A stretch of 51,309 nucleotides of DNA from Candidatus Poribacteria bacterium (lineage in GTDB: Bacteria; Poribacteria; WGA-4E; WGA-3G). The position numbers and the translations under genes are program-made. The stretch is from the NCBI GenBank assembly GCA_022827185.1, contig JAJDTM010000052.1, positions 1-51,309 of the forward strand, given 5' to 3'. Below the pieces are notes generated by a model. That model was given only the letters and a program-made list of their open reading frames with translations. It made no database searches and was not told where the DNA came from. This document shows positions 44,324-51,309 of the stretch, one piece after another (positions within the stretch are counted from its first letter, which is position 1; each line of letters begins with the position of its first letter).

Positions 44324-45691
44324 ATGGCAGTTGAATTGAGAATGCTTCAGATGGATCAGACGATGACCAAAGGGAAAATCGGGAAATGGCTCGTTAAGGA
44401 AGGCGATACCGTCACGGAAGGTCAACCTTTGTTGGAGATTGAAACCGATAAGGTCGTCCATGAACAAGAATCCCCTACCGACGGCGTTATCGCGCAATTA
44501 CTTGCTGAGGAAGGTACCAATGTTCCTGTCAACGCCTTATTAGCAATTATCGGAGCACCCGGTGAAGAAGTCCCACGCGTTGAGGCAGATACAGCAGTTG
44601 TAGAGCCGCAAGAACCGGAACAAGAAGCACCGGTACAACCCGCACAACCGAAGCCGACACCAGCACCTACCACTGTCGCGCCCAAAGCCTCTCCAGCGGC
44701 ACGTCAACTCGCTGAGAAACTCGCTATTGACTTGACCCAGGTCACTGCCTCCGGACCAGGTGGACGTATCCTTGAAGCCGATGTCCAGCGGTATATCGAC
44801 TTGAGAGCACCGGTTCCAACCGAAGCCGAAACTACACGCCTGAAGGCATCTCCTCTCGCACGGCGATTAGCAAAAGAGCATGGTGTCGATCTCAGTTTAA
44901 TTGCTGGCTCTGGACCCGATGGCAGAATCGTCCGAGACGATGTCCTACAGGCAGCCAGCACAGCATCTGAAACCCCTGCTGTAGAGACACCAGCACTTGA
45001 GCAGGCAACCGAAGTCATTCCTATGGACGGCATCCGTGGCATCATCGCGGAACGGATGACTTTGAGCGTTCAGACGAATGCCAGCGTTACACTCCATACC
45101 GAGGTGGACGCGACCGCCTTCGCGGAGTTACGCGGGATGCTTAACGATAAACTGCAAGCGAGAGAGGTAAAGATTACCTACACCGATCTGCTTGTAAAAG
45201 TCGTGGCAAATGCTTTATTGGAACATCCACGCCTCAACGCAACCCTCACAGATGACGGGATTCATCTATTATCGGAGATTAATATCGGGGTCGCAGTCGC
45301 ACTGGAGGATGGGTTGGTGGTACCTGTCGTCCGAAATGCCGACAGAGAAAGGTTATCGGAGATCTCGGAGCAAGTAAAAAATTTCGCTGAACGCGCACGG
45401 AGCAATCAGTTAACACCGGGAGAACTTCAAGGCGGTACATTTACGATTACAAATCTCGGAAACTTCGGGATTGATGCGTTCACACCTATCATCAATCCAC
45501 CGGAGAGTGCTATTCTTGGCGTAGGACGGATTCTGAAGAAGCCTGTTGTTCATGAAGATGAGATTGTTGTGCGGAGTATGCTGACGCTGAGTTTAACGTT
45601 CGATCACCGTGTCGTGGACGGCGCGCCGGCTGCACAGTTCCTGCAAACGGTTTCTGATTGTATTCAAGATCCGTATCTGTTGTTGGTGTAG
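44324..45691 (+). CDS. 2-oxoacid dehydrogenase E2 (dihydrolipoamide acyltransferase) with two subunit-binding domains
   Basis: 455 residues. The lipoyl domain (about 1-78) has ETDKVVHE with lipoyl Lys43. A Pro/Ala/Glu-rich linker follows. Two peripheral subunit-binding domains are visible: KASPAARQLAEKLAIDL (121-137) and KASPLARRLAKEHGVDL (174-190), each followed by a G-P-x-GRI turn. The acyltransferase domain ends with SLTFDHRVVDG, active-site His428. One binding domain is usual; two is unusual. There is no E1 or E3 gene nearby. It could belong to the pyruvate, branched-chain or acetoin dehydrogenase complex. Confidence 0.93.
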   Translation: MAVELRMLQMDQTMTKGKIGKWLVKEGDTVTEGQPLLEIETDKVVHEQESPTDGVIAQLLAEEGTNVPVNALLAIIGAPGEEVPRVEADTAVVEPQEPEQEAPVQPAQPKPTPAPTTVAPKASPAARQLAEKLAIDLTQVTASGPGGRILEADVQRYIDLRAPVPTEAETTRLKASPLARRLAKEHGVDLSLIAGSGPDGRIVRDDVLQAASTASETPAVETPALEQATEVIPMDGIRGIIAERMTLSVQTNASVTLHTEVDATAFAELRGMLNDKLQAREVKITYTDLLVKVVANALLEHPRLNATLTDDGIHLLSEINIGVAVALEDGLVVPVVRNADRERLSEISEQVKNFAERARSNQLTPGELQGGTFTITNLGNFGIDAFTPIINPPESAILGVGRILKKPVVHEDEIVVRSMLTLSLTFDHRVVDGAPAAQFLQTVSDCIQDPYLLLV

Positions 45692-45694
45692 TCC

Positions 45695-46090
45695 CTACCA
45701 GCGTTCTGTTTGTAAAGATTCCACTTCATCGAAATGTGCATCTCGTGTCACAAGAATCAAATCATATTGCAAGGCAATTGCTGCAATCCAAATATCATTG
45801 TTCGGGATGGGTCTACCTTTCCTTCGCAGCCGTTCTTTGATAATTCCGTACCACTGTGCCGTTTCTAAATCGCAAGAGAGCAAAATATGATTTTCTACGA
45901 ATGTGTTGGTTCTGTGAAGATTCTCCGTAACTTTGCCAGATTTTTGTGCGCCGTAGTAGAGCTCACCAATTGCGGGCGAAGGCAAGAATAGGTTATCGCC
46001 ATTTAACATTTTCTCTTGGATCGCCGAATCCCCAGTAAACAGCCGGATAATGATGTTGGTATCCAAAAGGTAGTTACCATTCTGATTCAT
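45695..46090 (-). CDS. PIN-domain toxin of VapC type
   Basis: 131 residues. LLDTNIIIRLF supplies Asp10, AIGELYYGA Glu43, NNDIWIAA Asp99 and VTRDAHF Asp117, the acidic set of a PIN ribonuclease. It overlaps the preceding small gene by 17 bp, typical of toxin-antitoxin pairs. VapC proteins usually cut tRNA or rRNA. Its stop lies 3 bp from the E2 stop in convergent orientation. Confidence 0.88.
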   Translation of the reverse strand: MNQNGNYLLDTNIIIRLFTGDSAIQEKMLNGDNLFLPSPAIGELYYGAQKSGKVTENLHRTNTFVENHILLSCDLETAQWYGIIKERLRRKGRPIPNNDIWIAAIALQYDLILVTRDAHFDEVESLQTERW

Positions 46091-46307
46091 CTATCTGTCC
46101 ACAGTCCTCCTCAATTGCTCGCTTAATTTCTTCGATATCCTCGGGCGGAAACAGTCCAGCAGCAAATTCAAACAGTTCCTTACCTGAAACACCTCTTATC
46201 GGTTCGCCTAAAAAAGATAGGACAGAATTCAAAATCTGTTTCTGCTGCACAGGTGTGAGTTTGTCTAAGCGTTGTATTATCTCTTGGATAGTCGTCGATT
46301 CTTCCAT
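46074..46307 (-). CDS. Probable VapB-like antitoxin
   Basis: 77 residues, acidic, without a recognisable DNA-binding motif. IQEIIQRLDKLTPVQQKQIL is a helix suited to dimerisation, and PPEDIEEIKRAIEEDCGQID near the C-terminus would bind and block the toxin. AGGAGG precedes the ATG. Identified by position next to the PIN toxin. Confidence 0.7.
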   Translation of the reverse strand: MEESTTIQEIIQRLDKLTPVQQKQILNSVLSFLGEPIRGVSGKELFEFAAGLFPPEDIEEIKRAIEEDCGQIDESEW

Positions 46308-46451
46308 TGTGTTGCCTCCTTTTGATTACGGTAGGAGCCGACAGTCCCAAATATAACAGTTTACCATCATCGTATTCAAAAATCAACGCTTTTCGATCTG
46401 CCAATCAAAGGCGTTTACACTGAACTATCAAGATATACCATGCCTAAGTTT

Positions 46452-49400
46452 CTAATTTTCGATCCCAGCTTTCTCAAACATCAAATCCAAATACGATTGA
46501 TTTTTGAAAAGCCGACTGGTTGAACCATCTTCTGTTTTTTCGTGCCAGTCCAAACGGAGAATGTTATATGGTAACATATTATCTTCAATAAACGCAACGG
46601 TTTCGCCGCGACCTAACTCAGAGCTATCTCGTAACAGTAAAAATGAATTCAGACAGAATCTCCGACCCTCTTTAGTTTCTAATTGCTTTTCGAGTGTGCC
46701 GAGCGTTTTATCCTCAGACTTTCGAGCGAGTTTAACTTTCGGATGACTCTTATAATTGCTCTTTGTTCCGCCAGTGATGTCACGTTCCCCCTTTGGGTCT
46801 ATAAAGAGAATGTGTGTTATATCTTGTTGTGTATCAAGCACCCACAACACAAAGTCGGGATAGTAACTCCCTGCGTCGCTTTCCAAGTAGATACCGATCT
46901 TTTGCGCGTTTCGCATCAGATAGAATTCGTATCTTTCATTCCGTTGGTAATTTAACTTGATGTATTCAGTCAGGTTTTCAACAAATTTCTTTTCGCCCGC
47001 GTTTAACCGATCAGGTGATACTTTAACATCGCGATGCTCATTTTCTACCTCTTCCTGCGGAAGCATAAGGGGTCGGTAAATATGCCGATGCCCTCGAGGC
47101 AAGGAGAGTTGCAGTTTGTTTTTGATTTGAGCATGTGGATTCCCTTGAAATGCATCTGATGCTGCGTTTTTAACCTGCTCCGAAAAGGTGCCCAATTCAT
47201 CTTGTGTTGGAAATTCTTTTGTTACCGTGTACTCATAGATAAAATCATCCCGTTCTAATGGTTCATAAACATAGTTTGCGCGATTGATATGAGCGTTTAT
47301 ACGGTTCCGCAGATTACGGGCAACATCAATTACAATTTGGCGGTTGAGCCGATCTGTCCAAGCAATTGGATCTTGACCCTGTTCCTGATAACGAATATCC
47401 CTGATGAGTGATAAGAAATCAATGATAGTAGGCTCATAATTTTCTTTGCTATAGAGTTGCAGCTGGTTTTTCTCCGCCTCACGACGAATAACAGTGGCGA
47501 GTTTTGCCCGATTCAGATAACAAGAATACTTTTCATTATTTTCTCGTAGGTCTTCATAGACATTTGGCGCATTTTTCCCTTTATCTGTTCGGTAATCTAA
47601 CGCCAGTTTCCGCCAGTTATTCATAATTCTCGACTCTTCGGTGCCATTATCAAAATAGGTGTAATGTATTTCATTACCGTTGAGCGTTACGCGCTTTATA
47701 CCAGTACCTACTATCTTGCGCTGCTTAAAAATGGGTAATTTTTGGCGATATTCCTCAAAGTCAACTGATGTGCTACTATCTATTTTAAAAAGCATCGGGT
47801 TTACTTGAATTTTAAAGACATGCTGAAGTGAGACACCTCCTGTATGAACTTCATCAAGAAACCGCTTAAGATAACTTTGCTTCAAACTGTAGACAGTTAA
47901 AGTCTGCAATCGCCGGATGTTGGATTCCACGTTTTGATAAGGGAAATGATAGTCCGGTTTATGGTCAATATACTGACGTTTTCCGTCTCCACCTTTCCCT
48001 CGTAACCGGACCCCGCGTCCAAAAATCTGTATAATCAGGTTACCTTTGGATTTACCCAAGTTAATCAGACCAATTACAGAAAGCCGATAGGAGTTCCATC
48101 CCTCTGCGAACTTGCGGCTTCCAATCAACACATTTATCGGGCTGGTTTCGTTATCAAGATTTTCAAAATGAAGGCTTGGATTTTCAATTGGCTCAACGCG
48201 CGTTACAATACGGTCGTTTGGAATGCTATTGTAAAAACTCGTAACATCTCCGACGTTAATCATTCCCCACTTTTCACCATCTCCGTAAGAGAGAAGCAGC
48301 TCGCTATTATTATCTGGTTTGCGCGCAACAACCAGAGGCCCAATAATGTCACCACCAAAAATGGATCTGAACTTCTGGCGTTCCGCCTCGCTCAGTGCCG
48401 CAAGATAATCGAGAACTTTCTGGATGTCAGAAACTTCGTCCCTTTTGCCTTCGTCCTTCGGGTTTTCGACGGTGTGCCCCATAAATGCCATCAAAGGACG
48501 ATGGGCAGTCAGATCATTGTCATATTGCTCGTCTTTTTGGACGCTATTGAAGATCTGTAACTTTTCTTCCATTACGCGGAGGCATTCGTCCAGATTATCT
48601 TTAATTTTTTCCTCGGATTCGTCAACTATCGTATCTTCTGCTATCGGTTTGAAGAAGTGGTCTTTGCCGTATCCGTCGCTATAGAAGCGCGCATAATCGT
48701 ATCGGTAGATAATTGCGCTATCGTATTCGTCCGCTAATTCTTTAGCGATGTTGTGGAAGGTGGCGGAATATTCAAAGAGGAAAGAATTTCGGACGTTGAG
48801 ACGGTTCCGAAGTTCTCTGAATTTACCAGATTGCTGGCTTGTCAAGCCGATGTGTGCCTCATCCACTAAAATGAGCCGACGAATCTCGCCTTCATCTGGC
48901 AAATGGAAATAGTCATCTTCCTTCTGCAAAAGCCCTTGCGTAGTGTCAATTGTGAGTTCAATGCGATTATTATAGGTTTCATTGAGTTTACGAATGTAGG
49001 GCGCTAACTCGCGTTCATGCTGTTTGATCAAGTTTGCCAAGGGTGTCGTTAGGACGATTTGAAGCAGGGCATTGTCCTTTTGGCAGAAGTGGTGCAAATA
49101 TTGGAGAACATTGAGGTGCATGACGAGCGTTTTCCCACTACCGGTCGCCATCCAATACGCCAGCATCCGTTGTGTCTCTTGTCTGCTATTTTCATTGTAT
49201 CCATCTGATTGTTGGTCAGTAAAAAAGCATTCAGTGAAAAGTAGAGCCAACACCTGATAGTAACGGAGTTTAAAAGTCTGTCCTGTCAGATAATTGTAAT
49301 CGTCTAAGAAATCCTGAATCCGTTCTAACGGTTCGACGGGCAGTTGTAACATCTGATCCGGATCGTACAATTCAATATCTCTCTTAATCCCGTCATTGCT

Positions 49401-49457
49401 GATGTCAATCCTATTTTCGGTTAGGATTTTTGTTTCGTATTCTTGATAAAGTGCCAT
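46452..49457 (-). CDS. DEAD/DEAH helicase-nuclease related to type III restriction Res subunits
   Basis: 1001 residues. Helicase motifs: ATGSGKT (104-110), VDEAH (198-202), SAT (231-233) and, later, QIFGRGVRLRGKG (motif VI). The C-terminal YYPDFVLWVL ... LFIDPKG looks like a PD-(D/E)xK nuclease core. AGGAAG precedes the ATG. Similar to the Res subunit of type III systems, but no partner Mod gene adjoins; the only methyltransferase in the window (37790) is 8 kb away, in a different orientation and too short. It could be a stand-alone defence nuclease. Confidence 0.85.
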   Translation of the reverse strand: MALYQEYETKILTENRIDISNDGIKRDIELYDPDQMLQLPVEPLERIQDFLDDYNYLTGQTFKLRYYQVLALLFTECFFTDQQSDGYNENSRQETQRMLAYWMATGSGKTLVMHLNVLQYLHHFCQKDNALLQIVLTTPLANLIKQHERELAPYIRKLNETYNNRIELTIDTTQGLLQKEDDYFHLPDEGEIRRLILVDEAHIGLTSQQSGKFRELRNRLNVRNSFLFEYSATFHNIAKELADEYDSAIIYRYDYARFYSDGYGKDHFFKPIAEDTIVDESEEKIKDNLDECLRVMEEKLQIFNSVQKDEQYDNDLTAHRPLMAFMGHTVENPKDEGKRDEVSDIQKVLDYLAALSEAERQKFRSIFGGDIIGPLVVARKPDNNSELLLSYGDGEKWGMINVGDVTSFYNSIPNDRIVTRVEPIENPSLHFENLDNETSPINVLIGSRKFAEGWNSYRLSVIGLINLGKSKGNLIIQIFGRGVRLRGKGGDGKRQYIDHKPDYHFPYQNVESNIRRLQTLTVYSLKQSYLKRFLDEVHTGGVSLQHVFKIQVNPMLFKIDSSTSVDFEEYRQKLPIFKQRKIVGTGIKRVTLNGNEIHYTYFDNGTEESRIMNNWRKLALDYRTDKGKNAPNVYEDLRENNEKYSCYLNRAKLATVIRREAEKNQLQLYSKENYEPTIIDFLSLIRDIRYQEQGQDPIAWTDRLNRQIVIDVARNLRNRINAHINRANYVYEPLERDDFIYEYTVTKEFPTQDELGTFSEQVKNAASDAFQGNPHAQIKNKLQLSLPRGHRHIYRPLMLPQEEVENEHRDVKVSPDRLNAGEKKFVENLTEYIKLNYQRNERYEFYLMRNAQKIGIYLESDAGSYYPDFVLWVLDTQQDITHILFIDPKGERDITGGTKSNYKSHPKVKLARKSEDKTLGTLEKQLETKEGRRFCLNSFLLLRDSSELGRGETVAFIEDNMLPYNILRLDWHEKTEDGSTSRLFKNQSYLDLMFEKAGIEN

Positions 49458-49640
49458 GAGCTTCCTATCTTTAGGCCGTTAGGAACAATATTGCTGAAAC
49501 ATTGTGAATTCGTTCTCAAATATCAGCAACTATGATACCAAAAGCAGAGAATTAAATCAAATACTGGACAAGGATTCAGTTGTTTTTCAGGTCATTCAAT
49601 TGTACCTATTCACTTTATGTATGTGGACATTTTTCGCTTG

Positions 49641-49662
49641 TAGGAGCGAGCTGTGCTCGCGA
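49641..49662. repeat. REP-like palindrome
   Basis: TAGGAGCGAG then CTGTGCTCGCGA; GCGAGC (49646-49651) and GCTCGC (49655-49660) form a 6-bp stem with loop TGT. A split copy exists at 37594-37660. Confidence 0.6.
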
Positions 49663-49748
49663 TTTTCCCTAAGAATATTCACCTATATAAAGCAAAACCA
49701 AGATACAAATCGAGAATTGAATGACGCTGCAATTGTTTTTACACGCGC

Positions 49749-49778
49749 TTGGCAGTTGTTGTTTTTTTGTGTTATACT
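49749..49778 (+). promoter_or_regulatory. Candidate promoter of the ApeA-like gene
   Basis: TTGGCA (49749-49754), 18-nt spacer and TATACT (49773-49778), about 105 bp before GTG 49885. Confidence 0.5.
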
Positions 49779-49884
49779 ATTTAGACCAGTTTGGGTGGCA
49801 TTGCGAAGATCGGAATCCTTTTCCGTTTCTGCTACCTTCCCACTTTCGCAGGGGATAAAAGAGCTGGAAATTGGAGAATTCCAA

Positions 49885-51267
49885 GTGAAAATTAAAGAAG
49901 AAATTAAGAAAACGGGTACCTTTTGGATTCCGTCCTTCGCGGAACCTGTGAGCGGAGTACTCTCAATATCGAACGAAAGGGCGATTGAGCTGGAAGTCGC
50001 TCAATCTCTTGTACATGATCCAGCAAATATAGTACGCCCATTAACAAATCTTGATAATGAGTTCCAAGTAATTGGACATATTCAAGAATTTGGATTTTTG
50101 ATACTTGATGGTTGTTATGTTTCAAACAGTGAACTTCAATTTAATCTGGGGCAAATACAAACATCCCAAAAAATCTGGGCAACCCGGGTTTTTACAGGCT
50201 TTCCACACCCTAAATACCTCCAAAATGGGATCCCCTCTTTCAATACGTTCAAATTTTCTGTTGAAGGGATTGACGAATGGGTTTGGATACATGGTATCGA
50301 CCAAAAGATAGATGAAGAACAGACGATAACTATATCATGCAAATACCCAGAGAATATTCCGTTTGATCTTAATAACGGTATGCAGTTGGAAATTACATTT
50401 GATATGGGAAACACTGAATCTCTGCAGGGGCCTTGGGAGCTCGGAGTCCGTCAAAAGGCTTATTTCAAATTGATTTCAGATGATGCTCAGGAGTTAGAGG
50501 CGTTTCTCTCTATTGCCCATAAAATCGTTGATTTGTTGTGCTTTACCATAAACCAAACGGTTTTTTTGGATAGTATGTCAGCGACTTCAAATGGACTTAA
50601 CCACACTATTGGGGAAGGCGTAACCAAACCCGCTAAAATCGATATTTATCATCCGAGTGTATTTTACTACTCTAGGAATGAGTCTAAGATCGATCGGAAC
50701 CAGATGTTATTTAGATTCTCGGACATACAAGACGGTGCCGAGAAGATGATTAATAAATGGATTGACAGTTATGAGCAGTATGAACACGTTTTTAATCTAT
50801 ACTTTCAGGCACAATTAAGACCTCAACCATCCTTGGAAGTGATATTTCTAAGTCTAGCACAAGGTTTAGAAGCATACCATCGGGAGAGTTGTGATAATAA
50901 GTATATGGAAGACGATGAGTTTAAAACGCTAAGGCAAAAGGTTATTAAGGAAGTCCCTAAGAAGGATAGGAAGTGGTTCGCACCAAGATTAAATCATGCG
51001 AATGAATTGAGTTTAAGAGACCGGATTCGAAAAATGGTTGAGGTATTTAACAATTTTTTCGGCGAAGAGGAAAAGGCTCTATTCATAAAACTTTTTGTGG
51101 ATACGCGCAATTCTCTGACGCATCCTAGTTCAGATTTAGAGTCACGTGCTGCTAAAGAAGAGAATTTAGATATAGTGGATCCCGAAAATAAGTTTACATT
51201 TTTTGAGATTTATGTCAGTCTTTATGATTATGACTTATTCAACAGATTTGCGCAAATGCGTGCTTGA
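49885..51267 (+). CDS. ApeA-like antiphage HEPN-domain protein
   Basis: 460 residues from GTG 49885, with GGAG 8 nt before it. The frame extends up to 49504, but that part is not protein-like and contains the promoter. The N-terminal half (GTFWIPSFAEPVSGVLSISN, then GFLILDGCYVSNSELQF, VEGIDEWVWIHGI) resembles the ApeA N-terminal beta domain as I remember it. The C-terminal helical half ends in a HEPN motif RNSLTH (Arg408-His413, Rx4-6H), the catalytic site of HEPN ribonucleases. ApeA proteins cause abortive infection by cutting RNA or blocking translation. The last about 13 codons overlap a transposase start, so the natural C-terminus may be lost. Confidence 0.78.
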   Translation: MKIKEEIKKTGTFWIPSFAEPVSGVLSISNERAIELEVAQSLVHDPANIVRPLTNLDNEFQVIGHIQEFGFLILDGCYVSNSELQFNLGQIQTSQKIWATRVFTGFPHPKYLQNGIPSFNTFKFSVEGIDEWVWIHGIDQKIDEEQTITISCKYPENIPFDLNNGMQLEITFDMGNTESLQGPWELGVRQKAYFKLISDDAQELEAFLSIAHKIVDLLCFTINQTVFLDSMSATSNGLNHTIGEGVTKPAKIDIYHPSVFYYSRNESKIDRNQMLFRFSDIQDGAEKMINKWIDSYEQYEHVFNLYFQAQLRPQPSLEVIFLSLAQGLEAYHRESCDNKYMEDDEFKTLRQKVIKEVPKKDRKWFAPRLNHANELSLRDRIRKMVEVFNNFFGEEEKALFIKLFVDTRNSLTHPSSDLESRAAKEENLDIVDPENKFTFFEIYVSLYDYDLFNRFAQMRA

Positions 51268-51309
51268 TTTCATCAATGAGGGTGGCAGTAAAGCAGAGGC
51301 TGAACGGAC
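51230..51309 (+). CDS. N-terminal part of an IS630-type transposase (runs off the window)
   Basis: ATG 51230 opens a frame to the window edge: MTYSTDLRKCVLDF, then INEGGSKAEAER. This is the helix-turn-helix beginning typical of IS630/Tc1-like transposases (STDLR..VL.FI..GGSK.EAA). It overlaps the HEPN gene by 38 bp in another frame. The inverted repeat and the rest of the element are outside the window or not visible. Confidence 0.7.
   Translation, partial: MTYSTDLRKCVLDFINEGGSKAEAER

Larger units (their letters stand above)
49458..49884. other. Divergent intergenic region of the defence island
   Basis: 427 bp between the helicase-nuclease and the HEPN gene. It contains a palindrome of the TAGGAGCGAG family and a promoter for the rightward gene. 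A frame is open from 49504, but the part before 49885 has no domain features and the promoter lies inside it, so I count it as non-coding. Confidence 0.55.

Noticed and set aside
37790..49457. The methyltransferase at 37790 and the helicase at 46452 as Mod and Res of one type III restriction system.
   Set aside because: They are 8 kb apart on opposite strands with unrelated genes between, and the methyltransferase is about half the usual Mod length.
49504..49884. Start of the HEPN protein at ATG 49504 (587 residues).
   Set aside because: The extra 127 residues contain a palindromic repeat and promoter boxes, look random, and a better start with a ribosome site is at GTG 49885.

Overview
The window looks like a chromosomal segment of a Gram-negative, polysaccharide-rich bacterium, most likely of the Candidatus Poribacteria type. 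The attribution rests on remembered family habits, not on a search. Several secreted proteins end in a dockerin-like EF-hand pair followed by a C-terminal domain with the signature NYPNPFNPETWIPY. There are many sulfatases, and there is a lipid A pathway (lpxI, lpxA, lpxC-fabZ). No rRNA, tRNA or CRISPR array was seen.

Layout. 1-3322: the edge of a leftward gene, an orphan sorting-domain fragment, and a large secreted FG-GAP/ASPIC-UnbV protein. 3335-13107: a surface-polysaccharide cluster with an SDR epimerase, a MurJ-like flippase, four sulfotransferases, an O-antigen ligase/polymerase-like membrane protein and a lipoprotein glycoside hydrolase. 13184-23975: a lipoprotein and four tandem iduronate-2-sulfatase-like Tat sulfatases that form a mosaic paralog array. 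The array is split at 17892-19805 by an element carrying two DUF1670-like genes, with terminal inverted repeats. 23972-28158: a Wzi-like outer-membrane protein, a glycosyltransferase, a WcaJ-like priming sugar transferase and a DUF983 protein. Together these genes suggest that a sulfated capsule or exopolysaccharide is built, sulfated, exported and remodelled here.

28366-37443 is mostly leftward housekeeping: an SDR dehydrogenase, a TonB-like protein, lpxI, lpxA, a fused lpxC-fabZ, mltG, yqgF and a UbiB-like kinase. Between the TonB-like gene and lpxI lies a short rightward gene, hidden by an in-frame TGA, that reads as a SelW-like selenoprotein (CxxU) with a candidate bacterial SECIS hairpin. 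37790-45691 holds a DNA methyltransferase, a PspA-like protein, an ABC transporter pair, a gamma-carbonic-anhydrase-like protein, a Gfo/Idh/MocA oxidoreductase, a small unknown and a 2-oxoacid dehydrogenase E2. 45695-51309 looks like a defence island: a VapBC-like pair, a helicase-nuclease related to type III Res subunits, an ApeA-like HEPN protein, and the start of an IS630-type transposase at the right edge.

The main unexpected items are: (1) the DUF1670 gene pair in what looks like a mobile element with no known transposase; (2) the selenoprotein; (3) a repeated leader upstream of several starts, two copies of which carry hairpins with a compensatory base-pair change; (4) a MITE-like family with AGGACTTACGCA ends; (5) the ApeA-like gene whose 3' end overlaps a transposase start.
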